Made by a program: the position numbers and the translations under genes
Shown: positions 20,642 to 31,702 of the stretch, piece by piece
How the letters are laid out: every line of letters starts with the position of its first letter
Numbering within the stretch: the stretch's first letter is position 1
The notes under the pieces: generated by a model
What the model saw: the letters and a program-made list of their open reading frames with translations, nothing else
Told to the model about the DNA's origin: nothing
The model's database searches: none
Origin: Acytostelium subglobosum LB1
Lineage: Eukaryota; Evosea; Eumycetozoa; Acytosteliales; Acytosteliaceae
Length of the DNA stretch: 64,000 bases
Direction: 5' to 3'
Assembly (NCBI RefSeq): GCF_000787575.1
Contig: NW_012236499.1
Coordinates: 248,001 to 312,000, forward strand

Positions 20642-23600
20642 ATGTCAAATGGAAGTGCACCTAAAGACACGGCTATGAGCGGCGGTGGTGCGACCGGAGG
20701 CGCCACCAGCGACAAGGTGATGCTGGTTTGCACGACGTGCCACAACAAGGTGATGCAGGACGTGCGCGAGCTGTCCGAGAAGGTGATACCGGGATTCCAC
20801 GACAACAAGTATTCATTCGCCTGTCGCCAGTGCAGCTCGTCCAAGACGCCAATGTTGTTCCACTTGGGCAAATCGTGGAAGTGTGTCATTCACACGGCGC
20901 TGTTCAACCTGGAGCGCATGACGGGCAATCGCTTCTTCCATCACTCGGACGTCACCTCCTACGTCATGAAGTACCCGCACGTCTTTTTGCACGACAAGTC
21001 GTTGGCCGACATCTCCAAGGCCGTCTCAATGGCCTTCTTCAACAACAAGGGCTACTTTGTCTCGGGCGGACCCTACACGGGCAAGTGGGCCAACCCCAAG
21101 CCATCCGAGGTGGACTCGCTCGAGGGCGACAGCGTGGGCGCCGACTCACCAATGGACGCCATATCGACCTACCCGTCCAGCAGCGAGCACGACAAACATG
21201 ACTCCAAGCTTGAGCGCGACCACGCCTCCTCCTCCAACTCGCACCATCACTCACGCGACCGTGAGCGCACCTACATCGATGTGAAGGAGCGTGACAAGGA
21301 GAGAGTGATGTCTCGAAGCAACAGTCGTGGCCGCTCGCCAAGCCGCACCAAGCACCAGAGTGGTGGCAGCAGCAGGAGCAACAGTCGCAGTCGCTCAAGA
21401 AGCCGCAGCTCATCATCCAACTCTGACTCTGGCCACAACTACCGTCGCTCCTCATCCTCACGCTCCTCCTCACGTTCCAACTCTGACTCTGAGTCCGACT
21501 CTGACGAGGCAGACTACAAGTCCACCGTCACCTGTACAGGATGCAAGAATGATGCTGTCCTAGGTATGTATTTGCCATCAATCGATGATCCTGTTCCAGT
21601 CCACTCACTCAATCACTTACTAACACTGGAACTATTCCAATCAATCAATCAGAGTTCAATGCCAATCGAGTACTTCCAGGTCCATTTGACAAGAACTATG
21701 AGTATACTTGCAAGTATTGTACAGCCAATGGAGCCGAGCCTATACTGAAGCATATGCCAAAGTCGTGGACAAAGATCATTCATACGGCATTGCACAATTT
21801 GGAGCTGGAGAAGGGCATTCGCTTCCACTCACGCAAGGACATCTTCCAGTACGTGGCCTCGCATCAGAAGGACCTAGTGTCGGAGCCCAAGCAAGACGTC
21901 AGTCTGGCCATCATCAACTACATCCTCTCGTCTGGCCGCAGCTTGTTTATCAACTCGTGCATCAACTCGCGTCTGTGGTGCAACCGAAAGAAGCGTGACA
22001 AGGTTGAGTTTGACGGTCGCGGCGTGCTGGTGCTCAGCAAGGAGCTGGACAAGAAACAGCAGCTGGGCATCACTGGCGACCAGCAGTACAGCGACGATGG
22101 CGGCGTGGGACCATCCACACACAGCCACGGCGGCAGCTCCAGTGTCTCCTCTACGCACCACAGCAGTAGCTCGGGTGCCAGCAGTGGCGGCCACTATGGT
22201 CAGGGCAGCATGGCGCCTGGCAACGGCGGCGCGTCACAAGGTCCGGCCAAGCTGACACCACTCTATTGTAACGCATGCAAGCTGGTGTTTGTCAATGGTG
22301 CGGCCGAGCTCCTGGAGAACAAGAAGTCGATCATACCATCGCACATTGACACGCGATACATATACACGTGTGCCAAGTGCAATGACAAGAAGGTGGCCAC
22401 ACTCATACATCTGCCCAAGTCATGGAAGGTGATCGTGCACACCACACTCTACAATCTTGAGCTTGGCAGTGGCAGCAAGTTCTCATCCAACAAAGCACTC
22501 TACTCCTTCATCTCGGAGAATGCATCCACATTGCTACTGGGCGGCAAGACAATTGACTACTTGAACAAGAACTTGAGTGGAGTGCTGTCGTCGTACAAGA
22601 ACCTGTTCTGCTCCTCTGGTAGGAATATGTGGGGCAACGTGTCCCAGGACGACAAGAAGCAAGTTGGCGGACAGAGTGGCGCTCATCATCACAGCAGCTC
22701 AAGCAGCAGCAGCAGCGGCAGCGGCAACAACACATCAATAGTGATCAGTAGCGCAAACTCAAGCAGCAACAACAACAACAACTATGATGACGATCATAGT
22801 GATGAGGAATCATCAAAGACTACAAAGAGACTCAAGCTTACCATTCCAAATGTGTCGCATAGGGAAAGCTCCACCTCCTCGTCCAGCGTCAGCACGGCCG
22901 CTTCCAACGAAAGCCACAGCCACCACCATAGTAGCAGCAGCGGCAGCCACCATGGCGGCGCCGACGACGACCTACCCACAGCGTCGTTGGGCAAGAGGAA
23001 GCACAGTGATGCCCCATCTTCCTCAAGTGGCACCTCCACATCGTCCACCTTCACCTCCTCAACGTCACACACAAAGAAGGCCTCGTCCACCAGCTCACCC
23101 TCGTCCAAGGCGCCAAAGGTCTCGGCCGTCCTGGACGAGGACCTTCTGGAGGACAACATGGATGTCAACATCTACGACGAGCGCATCCAGAACACCGTGG
23201 GCTTCCTCACCGGCCTGGGCCTGACCACCGAGCTTGGACAGCTGCGTCGCGAGATCGAGGAATTGGAGATTCCCGAGCTTAAGGGTCTAGAGTTCCGCTT
23301 CCTGCTACGTCGCTCGCCAATCGCTCTCAAGCAGGAGGCCCAGTATACAGTGCGCGACTGTCTACTGAACGTCTCGCACACAGTGTCGGTTGGCATTCGT
23401 TCGGTGATCCCCAACGCTTCAGCGGCATCGTCCACCAACATTGACGTGACCTCGTTGTCGACCAATCCATTCTATATCGTCTTCTCACAGCTGCTGAACC
23501 AATCGCTGCACTCCCCAACCATGATGTCACCGACAACTCTTGGTCAGAAGCTACTGATTGAGCACAACAACAACCACAGCAGCAGTGGCAGTATCAATCA

Positions 23601-23911
23601 CAGTCAAAGCGCATCATCAAGTATCAATAAGCAAACTCGGCAACAGTATTGGCGGCTCCGACACACCCCTGAAACAACCTCCAGTGCCACCCAGCGTGTC
23701 AATCTCAGGAGGCAACGGCAACAACAGTAAGGCAGAGATGTCGCCTACCACATTCAAGGCACCACTCTCACTGCCCGACCTGGCCACCGCCAACACCGAG
23801 CTACTACCGCTGCCCCAAAAGGATGGCCAATTCCTCGAGAAGGTGATCAACACCCCAGAGATGACGGGCGCCGACCAAGTGCCAACGATGGCCACCTCCT
23901 CACATGAATGA
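20642..23911 (+). CDS. Nuclear-type protein with three tandem ASH2-like zinc-finger/winged-helix domains and an RS-rich linker
   Basis: Three homologous blocks each have a CxxC, a second CxxC after 'Y.F/YTC', a conserved 'K.SWK.(I/V)(I/V)HT.L(F/Y)NLE' helix and a C-terminal winged-helix-like half. They lie at about residues 28-150, 297-420 and 511-635. The layout resembles the atypical PHD plus winged-helix DNA-binding part of ASH2L, a subunit of the COMPASS H3K4 methyltransferase, but I see no SPRY domain. An Arg/Ser-rich linker (about 190-295) and long Ser/His/Asn tracts separate the blocks. A conserved-looking segment (NTVGFLTGLGLTTELGQLRREIEELEIPEL) follows. Exons are 20642-21563 and 21653 onward (intron 21564-21652). 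The first frame stops at 23730, but codon use points to a second frame ending at 23911 as the true C-terminus. A role in chromatin or DNA binding is inference. Confidence 0.72.
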
Positions 23912-24255
23912 GACTACCTCCCTCCCCCACCGAGCTCGAGCACTGCGTTGTGTATGTGCCTGCCTCGCTGACATTGTGTACAAACCAAACAAGTCCCGGC
24001 TGGGACTATATGTAGAGAGGACATGGACAGTGTTGTTGGTTGTTGGAGGGCCGCGAGGAGATATATACTTGGCGTTCCAACCCTTTAACTGTCCTCAATC
24101 CTCATCACAACCCTCCTCCTCCTCCTCCACTAATAAACTATTACCAAGTCTTGATAAAGACCTTACCCTTGCCCTCACATAAACAACCAAGATCAAGTTA
24201 ATGGGTATTAGACGAAGGAACATTTATTGATGTCGACAAGCATTATAGGGGATGC
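23912..24255. other. Convergent 3' region between the ASH2-like gene and RPL10
   Basis: These 344 bases hold both 3' ends. An AATAAA on the plus strand at 24132-24137 is a plausible poly(A) signal for the ASH2-like gene. TTTATT at 24223-24228 is an AATAAA on the minus strand, 28 nt past the RPL10 stop. No further gene is seen. Confidence 0.55.
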
Positions 24256-25207
24256 TTAGATGGCAGCCTTGAGCAACTTTCCATAGTCCTTGAGGTGACC
24301 GTGGTTGGTGATCAACTTTACATTGGCACCGTCGTTGATGACACGACCAGCAGCCTTGAGCTGCTTGTACTCCTCACGGTCGTAGGTGGTGAAACCCCAC
24401 TTCTTGGAGATGACGATCTTCTGACGGCCTGGGAACTTGTAGGACGAACGACGGAGGGCCTCAATGACGTGGGCCGACATGTTGTCCTTGCAACGGATCG
24501 AGAAGATGACCTGTCCAATGTTGACACGGGCGACAGTACCGACGGGCTTTCCGTAGGCACCTCTCATTCCGGTCTGGAGACGATCAGCACCGGCACACGA
24601 CAACATCTTGTTGATACGGAGCACGTGCCATGGGTGAACGCGGACACGCATGTGGAACGAGTCCTTGCCTCCGACCTTGGAGATGTACTTGTTGCAGGAG
24701 ATACGTCCGGCCTCCAAAGCCTCAGAGGACAGCTGCTCGTACTCCAACGAGATCAAGTGAGCGCAGAATGGGAACTCATCTGGGGATGCCTTCTTACGAC
24801 CCAAATCGTAAATTCTGATCTTGGCGTCTGGGACACCACGACAGTATCTAGACTTGATGAACGGCTTGTTCTTGCAATATCTGTAACTGTTTGTTTGTTG
24901 TTGTTATGTTGAGTCATACGTATTAATCAATCTGTTCCTGTTCTGTTGTACCTCGCAATCAATCATCTCTGTGTGTGTGCCATCAATCAATCAATCCCAA
25001 TGTAATCAATCATTCGTCAATCCATATTCAATCAATGATCGCTATGATTCATTCAATCTTATGTGATAATTACCATCTAGCTGGACCTGTTGATTATGAA
25101 CAATAATGAAGATTGAAGGATGATGATTGTTAGTAATCTGTGAGTTGGGATGTTGGATACACCTGGATATCGATGGATTGATCTAGGATATACATACGTC
25201 TACCCAT
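24256..25207 (-). CDS. rpl10: 60S ribosomal protein L10 (uL16)
   Basis: uL16 is a large-subunit protein near the peptidyl-transferase centre, loaded last in 60S maturation. The 217-residue product has the usual start [16 protein letters not shown] and the motifs [31 protein letters not shown] and GTVARV. Two micro-exons are needed to build the N-terminus. Exon 1 is 25207-25198 (10 nt, ATGGGTAGAC), exon 2 is 25086-25074 (13 nt, GTCCAGCTAGATG), and exon 3 is 24886-24256. Introns of 111 and 187 nt have GT..AG ends and the spliced frame is exact. Downstream genes are convergent. Identity is certain; the exon model is well supported by the conserved N-terminal residues. Confidence 0.96.
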
Positions 25208-25730
25208 TTTGTGTGATTGATTGTATGTGAAGGAATCCTTTGTGTCACAAAGAAGATGGATACGCTTATTGAAGAGGTTGTTGCTGCAGGGGAGTGACTC
25301 GCTGTGGGTGTGCAGTGTCGTCTCCTGAAAAAATATTTCGTTTAAAATTAATAAAGTTTGATTTGCAAGAAAAACAAAAAAACACTACTTTTGGTGTGTG
25401 TTTCTTTGTTTGTTTGTGGGTTTGTTGAACAAAATGAAGAATGAAGTGAGTTTCACAACACAACCTCAAGTTGATGATTAAATACACACGCACTTTGAAG
25501 ATTCGCGAAGGAATGACGTTCTTATTCTCCCAACGAATACACCTCTTCTCAACTTAATAACAAATATTCATTGTTATTATCACCCCATATTGGTTGGTCA
25601 ATCAAGCAAGAGAACAACAACATTGATCTACTTTCATTCAAAGAAGATAAAAGAAAAGTCGTTGGACCGATCGAGCGAGCAGGAGAACAAGCATTTAGAT
25701 GTTGGACCGTGAATGATTGAATATTTGTGA
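25208..25730. promoter_or_regulatory. RPL10 upstream region / NIT2 3' region
   Basis: These 523 bases lie between the RPL10 start and the NIT2 stop, both on the minus strand. They should hold the RPL10 promoter, which I expect to be strong. I see A/T tracts (about 25328-25380) and a GT-rich stretch (about 25391-25425), but no recognisable gene or element. Confidence 0.35.
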
Positions 25731-26824
25731 TTACAACAGCTTGTCTTGGATAGCATATAGGTCGTGTCTCTTTTGATCATAGACTGGGATGCTTGAACGC
25801 ATCTCTTGTACCTTGCCAAGATCAATGTCAGCATATACAATGGTCTCTTCATGCTCTGTAGTTGTTACAATGTCTCCCCTAAATGATTCAATTGAATGAT
25901 TGAATGAATGAGTGAGTGATTGTGATCATCATTGGAATGATTGGTTGAATACACGTACCATGGAGCAACGACTGTTGAATGTCCCCATGCAATGTACTTG
26001 GAGTTTGGATTGCGTGCTGGGGATACGGCAGCGACGTAGAGTTGGTTGTCGACGGCACGTGCACGTTGGAGGAGTTCCCAATGTGCTGGACCGGTGGTCA
26101 TGTTGAATGCACCTGGGTAGATGAGCATCTTACATCCACGTTTAGCATAGATCATTGCCAACTCTGGGAAACGGATATCATAACAGATTCCAACACCAAT
26201 CTTAAAGTCATTGCCCAAGTCTATAACGGTTGGTGTGTTGCCCGATGACAGTGTCTCGGACTCTTTGAATGTGATCTTGCCTGGCACGTTGATGTCGAAT
26301 AGATGTACCTTGCGATGCTTGCCCACCAGTTCTCCATTTGGTGAGAAGATGAAGCTACTATTGTATATCTTTCCATCGTCTCCACGCTCTGGAATAGAAC
26401 CACCAATCAACCATATCTTCAGACGAGCTGCAGCGTCCCTAAGCATAGTCGTCGTTGGTCCACCATACTGTTCAGCATACTCTTTGAATACTGCTGTGCT
26501 ATATGGACAATTGAAGCATTCCTGTTCATTGATTGATTGAATGAGTGAGTGATTGATTGATAGATCGTGATCACGAGCAATTCAGACTCATACAGGTAGA
26601 CAAACAATGTTGGCACCATTGCCAGCAGCCTCCTCGATTGACTTTAGTGCAGCTTTGATGTTGGATTCTTTGTTCTCTCCAACCATCAATTGAATACCTG
26701 CAAACTTGTATGATGATGATGATGATGTATTGGACATTGTTGATAATGTATAGAATCTAAGTGAAAGATGTTGATATTGATATTGTTGTTGTCTCAATAA
26801 CTTTGTAATTGTACGACTTAACAT
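25731..26824 (-). CDS. nit2: Omega-amidase NIT2 (nitrilase superfamily)
   Basis: The enzyme hydrolyses alpha-ketoglutaramate and alpha-ketosuccinamate to the keto acid and ammonia, a repair step after glutamine/asparagine transamination. The 313-residue product matches NIT2 along its length. It shows the catalytic Glu in LPECFNCPYS, the Lys in HRKVHLFDINVPGKITF and the Cys in GVGICYDIRFPELA, then YPGAFNMTTGPAHWELLQRARAVDNQ and WGHSTVV. The first 28 residues (MLSRTITKLLRQQQYQ...) are basic and hydroxylated, like a mitochondrial presequence. A second Met at residue 30 could give a cytosolic form. Exons are 26824-26594, 26521-25959 and 25878-25731; phases agree. It lies upstream of RPL10 on the same strand. 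Confidence 0.94.
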
Positions 26825-27235
26825 CTTCTTTGGTAATATGGATACATGAATGTCAGGTGAATGAACACTTCAACTAAAGTCGGGAGGACCACATGTCCAA
26901 GCAATCTGTGAGACCTAGGGGTCATTGAAGTTCAAATATTTGGTCTCTTTCCATGATTGACAAGTTTGTGAATCATGATAGGATCATTCATTCATTTGCC
27001 ATTCTTTCGTTCGCTCATTGATTCATTCATTATGATCGTATTTGTAAGTTTACTGGTTTGTAACAGGGTATGTCGTTGAGTTGAGGGAAGAGACACTTGA
27101 AAAACAAAGTTTGATTCAAACAGGTGGCACATGAATTCTTGTTTCTTTCATTTGCACCAATCACTCTATCAATCAATCAACAATTCTTACACACATTCAT
27201 TCATTCATACATACACAAGAGATATATACATAGAG
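26825..27235. promoter_or_regulatory. Divergent promoter region, NIT2 / B-box-kelch gene
   Basis: These 411 bases separate two divergent starts. There is a run of ATTC/TTCA tetranucleotides (about 26990-27035 and 27192-27208) and a short AT-rich leader before the plus-strand ATG. No gene is seen. Confidence 0.4.
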
Positions 27236-28909
27236 ATGGATCCTAATAATAATAATAATAAGAATGGAATATGTTTAAAACATGGTAGATCAATAGAGTT
27301 ATATTGCTCGGATTGTAAGCAATCAATGTGTGTAAAGTGTGTACCTGGACCATTACATAAGGATCATGATATATTTGATAATGAATCATTGTTGATCAGT
27401 ATGTTGGATAGACAGGACGAGTATGACCATGACTTTAATGAACGATTGGGGTCGTTATGGGCGACGGCCAAGCCACTCGTTCAATCATTGCCATCATTCA
27501 TCCAGGATGAAGCCACTGTCACCGAGTACTTTAGAGGCCTGCACAACCAGCTCATGCTGCAGGAGCACAAGATATTGGCACAGTTCAAGCAGCAGAAAGA
27601 GGCCACAGAGAGCACGCTCAGATGCATTATCGAGGAGGTCAAGATGACTATTCAGGTGTTGGCCGAGACGCGCAGCAAGACCCATCGATATCTGCCCAAC
27701 GACCAGCAGCATTGTGTCGGTGATGACGAGGCGTACGACAGTGATGAGGCAATGGCCAACCTACTGCCGATCGTCAATTCACTGCAGACGGCTCACTCAC
27801 TCGACGACTTTGTCAGCATCATTACATCCAAATGTCTGGTCCCAGTGTCGCCGGCACAGGAGGAGGTTAACCTGGTGCTGCTGCTCGACGGCATTGACAC
27901 AATGAAGAAGAAGTCACTGGTACCACCCACCAAGCTCGCCATCAGGACTGACGAGAACATGGTGTCTATGCTCAAGTTGAGGTTGCAGGACTGCTTCCAG
28001 TTGGTGGACATGAGTCGCGAGGATCAGGCCAAGTCGCGCACCACCATCGTGTCATACACGTCCAATGGCCGATGCCACCTCTTTGACACAATGAACAACA
28101 CATGGAGCGACTTGGGCACAGACGACAAGGGTCGTCCATTCACGTATCACTCGATTGTTGCCGTCCGCGACATGGTCTATGTGATGGGTGGTGACACTGA
28201 CTCCAAGACCTTCTCGCGTTTCTGCATGACCACCAGGAAGTTTGACAACATCGGCCAGCTCAACAATCACTGCGGCTTCTACGTCTCGGCTTGCTACGAT
28301 GGAGACCAGTACATATATCTGGTGGGAGGCATCTTCAAAAGCGACTACTCCACAAAGGTGTCGCGCATGAGCATCCGATCATTCATCATCGAGGATGTCT
28401 GCAGCATGGTGTACAGCTGCGCGGGCACACTGACATTCATCAAGGACGGCCTGCTCTACATCGTGGGCGGCTACTTGGGCACCAACCACAGACGTTCATT
28501 GCGAACAATCAATCTCAAGACACATGAGGAGAAGACCGTAATGGAGGATCTCACATTCAACAAGTCAATCATCTCATCGTGCTACGACGGCAACGATATG
28601 GTGTACATATTGGACAGCACTGGACACTTCTTTAGAGTGTGCGTATCGATGCGCGAGAAGACGGTGCTGGCCGGCCCGCCCTTCCCCGCAACCCAGCATC
28701 ACTCATTCGTATACATGCCCTCGCCCGAGAAGGACAACAATGACTTGGTCTACTTCTTTGGCGGCAACAAGATTGGCACGAGATGCTACTCAGTGCGCGA
28801 AAATCATTGGACTGACCTGGGCAAGGACAATGCCGACAGGATATACTGTGGCGCAGTGCTCGTAGAGACTACCAGAGCAGGAACTACAACAAACAGTGGT
28901 TCTAAGTAA
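27236..28909 (+). CDS. B-box zinc finger protein with kelch-like beta-propeller repeats
   Basis: This uninterrupted gene of 557 residues begins MDPNNNNNKNGI; the ATG at 27236 is preferred over an in-frame one at 27131, which adds only UTR-like residues. Residues about 12-46 form a B-box (CLKHG...YCSDCKQSMCVKC...HKDHDI) that binds zinc. Residues about 55-200 are helical and probably coiled coil. From about 290 onward several kelch-like blades appear: VYVMGGDTDS, YIYLVGGIF, LLYIVGGYLG, MVYILDSTG and VYFFGGNKIG. Dictyostelids carry many such B-box/kelch proteins, and their roles are mostly unknown. Protein binding, perhaps ubiquitin-related, is inference; there is no RING finger. Confidence 0.85.
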   Translation: MDPNNNNNKNGICLKHGRSIELYCSDCKQSMCVKCVPGPLHKDHDIFDNESLLISMLDRQDEYDHDFNERLGSLWATAKPLVQSLPSFIQDEATVTEYFRGLHNQLMLQEHKILAQFKQQKEATESTLRCIIEEVKMTIQVLAETRSKTHRYLPNDQQHCVGDDEAYDSDEAMANLLPIVNSLQTAHSLDDFVSIITSKCLVPVSPAQEEVNLVLLLDGIDTMKKKSLVPPTKLAIRTDENMVSMLKLRLQDCFQLVDMSREDQAKSRTTIVSYTSNGRCHLFDTMNNTWSDLGTDDKGRPFTYHSIVAVRDMVYVMGGDTDSKTFSRFCMTTRKFDNIGQLNNHCGFYVSACYDGDQYIYLVGGIFKSDYSTKVSRMSIRSFIIEDVCSMVYSCAGTLTFIKDGLLYIVGGYLGTNHRRSLRTINLKTHEEKTVMEDLTFNKSIISSCYDGNDMVYILDSTGHFFRVCVSMREKTVLAGPPFPATQHHSFVYMPSPEKDNNDLVYFFGGNKIGTRCYSVRENHWTDLGKDNADRIYCGAVLVETTRAGTTTNSGSK

Positions 28910-28926
28910 TGTATATGATGATGAAG

Positions 28927-31001
28927 CTAGAAGTTCTCTTTATAAAAATGTAGATTACAACCTTCCATTCCATTGAAGCGATGGCAATTGCTTCGGATCT
29001 CCTTGGCCATGGGTCGTGGCCCACAGAAGAACACACCTATCGAGCTCTCTTTGTGCAGTCTGACCACCTCCTGGAAGATACCGCTCCAGTTTGGTCGGCC
29101 AAACATCGTCTGTGACTTGAGTCCAGTGATAAAGTCCGTGTGCGACTCAGAGTCGATCGTGGCCAGACCCTCAACGATGGCGTTCCAATCAGACACCTCG
29201 ATGGCGCCCGTCAGATAGGTGTGTATCTCGACCAGGTCGTTGAGCTCCGTCTCCACATCATGCAATATAAATGTGAACCACTCGAATGAGTTCTTCTCGC
29301 GTGATATCCAAAAGAAGTACACCTTTTGAATGGGCAGGTACGTGTTGTTGCCCTTCTGTCTCTGTTCGTCCAATGATTGCACCAGTCTGTACTTGATATG
29401 CTTTAGGATGGAGGCGAATGGTGTTGCGCCAATACCAGCACCGACCAACATCACAACCTTGTACTTGAACACGTCCTCCGATGCCGCTCCAAAAGGTCCT
29501 TGTATTTTGAGTATCGGTGAGTTATCCGGACCAGTCATAACTTCATTCTGAACAATGCCAAGCTTCTCATTCGGGTTGAGTAGCTTATAAAGTCGACCTG
29601 TCCAATTGCCAACAATCTAAATGTTTTGGGATAGTTAGTGATTGAATGAGTGAGATGGATGTATGATGAGGCTTACATTGATGTGAACAGAGATGAAAGA
29701 TTCATCTGGACTTGAGGTGATTGTGAATGGATGCCATTCGTTACGGGTCAAGCTTGGACAATTTAGATAGATGAATTGACCTGGTTTGAATTTGAAGTTG
29801 TCCTTCTTCATTCTAAGTTCGAGTACTTTTGAAGGATGTTGTTTGGCCAAGTGTAATATTACAGATCTACTACCTCTAACAATCCTATAAGCTCTCTCAA
29901 CAATGTATATTACAAATGGTGCAGTGACCCATAAATATGTTGTAGGTTCACTCTTTAGTTGTCTCGTGTATCCTATAAATATGCAGATGTTAGAATATGT
30001 TTGATTGAGTAAATTATGGGATGATTTGACATACCATGGAATATTAATAATATGAATAGGATTATAAATAGATGATGAGTGTAGTAGAATAGTTCGAAAT
30101 GAGGTCTACGTATTGATTCAATTGATGTGATCACAATTACAATCATAATCAGAGTCATCAAAAATCCAGTGATAGCTGGAAATGAGGTAAAAAGTGTTGA
30201 AGGAGTGTAATCTGGGAATCCATGTTCGGCCAAATGTTCTCCAGGTGTACTCGACAATGTATAATAGTTATAGAAATGTGCTCCACTAATACAGTATTAG
30301 TTTGTTAGAATTGATCAATCAATGAGAGGGAGGATTGTTACATACCAATGTGCCAGTGAACCAATTATCAAACCTGATGCACATAGTTTGTGAAGTGATA
30401 TATATCGATCAATTGGGATGTAGTTGTTTATCCATGTTCCACGAAGCCATGTCATTACATTGCTCAGAACAGGTAGTAGGATCAACATTGCATTGAGGTT
30501 GATTACTGCTGCACCACCCTTTGCAACCAATAATCCCATTCCTAACAATTCGCATTGTTGTGTATATACATTCTTGAGTACACTATGTATAACTACACCT
30601 ATATTGGCCAGAAGGAATAGTACAACTATTACAAGACCAAGACCTTTGTTCCACCACCAATACTTTATCTTTATCCATTTCGAATATGAACCAGATTCCT
30701 CTATTACAGTTGTCAACTCATGATCTGATATTGCTGACATATGATCAACACCACTACACTTGTCCTTTGAGTTATCTGTTGGATGAGTAGTAGATGGTGA
30801 ATCACCAATTGACTTTCCATCCTCTAATGAGAATGTTGTAATATTATTTGAACTACTATTACTACTATTATTACTTTCATTTCCAGTACTATTTCCTGTT
30901 GTTGAACGATGTCGATGTTGATGATGTTGTTGATTATTTTGATTATGTCCTCCACTTATCGAGTTTAATTCTACACTCTCAAACTCTCTCTCTGGATCCA
31001 T
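28927..31001 (-). CDS. Superoxide-generating NADPH oxidase, gp91phox/NoxB-like
   Basis: This membrane flavocytochrome moves electrons from NADPH through FAD and two hemes to O2. The 630-residue product has a low-complexity Asn/Ser/His N-terminal extension (about 110 residues), then transmembrane helices. Heme ligands are visible as LHK...AH (14 apart) and as THHLF...FHG (13 apart, as in gp91phox). The FAD motif is EWHPFTITSSP. NADPH-binding motifs are GAGIGATPFASIL, WISREKNSFEWF and FFCGPRPMAKEI, and the product ends HFYKENF. Exons are 31001-30346, 30285-30035, 29972-29677 and 29616-28927; all introns are 60-62 nt and in phase. There are no EF hands, so it is not NoxC. The long N-terminus suggests NoxB rather than NoxA, but that is a guess. 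It ends 17 nt from the convergent kelch gene. Confidence 0.92.
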
Positions 31002-31627
31002 TATAGTTATTTAATCTATATATATATATATGATAATAATGATGAGTAGTAATAAATATTGGGAAGATGAATGAGCACCATCTTCACCATGGGGGAAAGG
31101 ATTACACCTTTTTGTGAGCAACGACGACAACAACACACCTCCAAAGAACCCCCTTTGTCATCTTAAGATTAATAAAGGTTGGAAGGTTGAGAGTTGTCTC
31201 TTCACACCTTCATTTATCTCTAAAAATTGACACTTTTTGTTTTTCCCATCGATTACTACTAATCTCAAAAGTACACTTTAGTATTTTGGGTTTATGACCA
31301 TTTATGGAGCATTATTTTAACGACTATTGGTCGAATCATTCAAGTTTGTAATTTTTGTAATATTGTATACAATATTACAACTCTGGACGGATTTGTGATA
31401 ATATAAATGTTTCCGGAATAACTCGTTAATAATTGTCCATAAAAGATAGAATAAAAGAAAATGGATTATTAATAGATCAACCAATAAGGTGGGGTTATGT
31501 GACCATAGCAAACTTACATTCCACAAAGCAATGAATATATAATTAATGTATTTGTTTATATGTTGATTGTAAGTTTATTGTGATCACCAGGGCAGGCCTG
31601 GGATAGAGCAACATAACTACCGTTTCA

Positions 31628-31628
<1 letters not shown>
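31002..31628. other. Intergenic region upstream of the NADPH oxidase
   Basis: About 630 bases hold the oxidase promoter and the 3' flank of the next minus-strand gene. A (TA)n run lies directly upstream of the oxidase start (about 31018-31031). A perfect 26-bp palindrome lies at 31355-31380. No credible coding frame is seen. Confidence 0.4.
31355..31380. repeat. Perfect 26-bp palindrome
   Basis: TTGTAATATTGTA is followed directly by its exact reverse complement, TACAATATTACAA, with no spacer. The match stops at both outer flanks. It could extrude a cruciform, bind a dimeric protein, or be chance in AT-rich DNA. Confidence 0.85.

Positions 31629-31700
<72 letters not shown>
31629..31700 (-). 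repeat. (CAGCAA)n hexanucleotide repeat at the 3' end of a gene
   Basis: About twelve units of TTGCTG (plus strand) read CAG CAA alternately on the minus strand, in frame with the upstream gene but after its TAA stop. The tract continues in frame to CTG AAA CGG TAG. Confidence 0.85.

Positions 31701-31702
<2 letters not shown>

Noticed and set aside
22508-23171. Antisense frames rich in Ser, Cys and Leu within the ASH2-like gene
   Set aside because: They are complements of polySer/His codon runs and have no independent start context or family features.
26879-26960. A tRNA-like stretch with GTTCAAAT between NIT2 and the B-box gene
   Set aside because: There is no matching acceptor stem or D-arm; the similarity is limited to one loop-like word.
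27131-27235. Upstream in-frame start of the B-box/kelch gene
   Set aside because: The extra residues derive from TTCATTCATT/AATCAATC leader repeats and precede the typical MDPNNNN start.
29928-29940. CCCATAA word resembling a dictyostelid small-RNA upstream element
   Set aside because: It lies inside NADPH oxidase coding sequence and has no small-RNA-like sequence at the expected distance.
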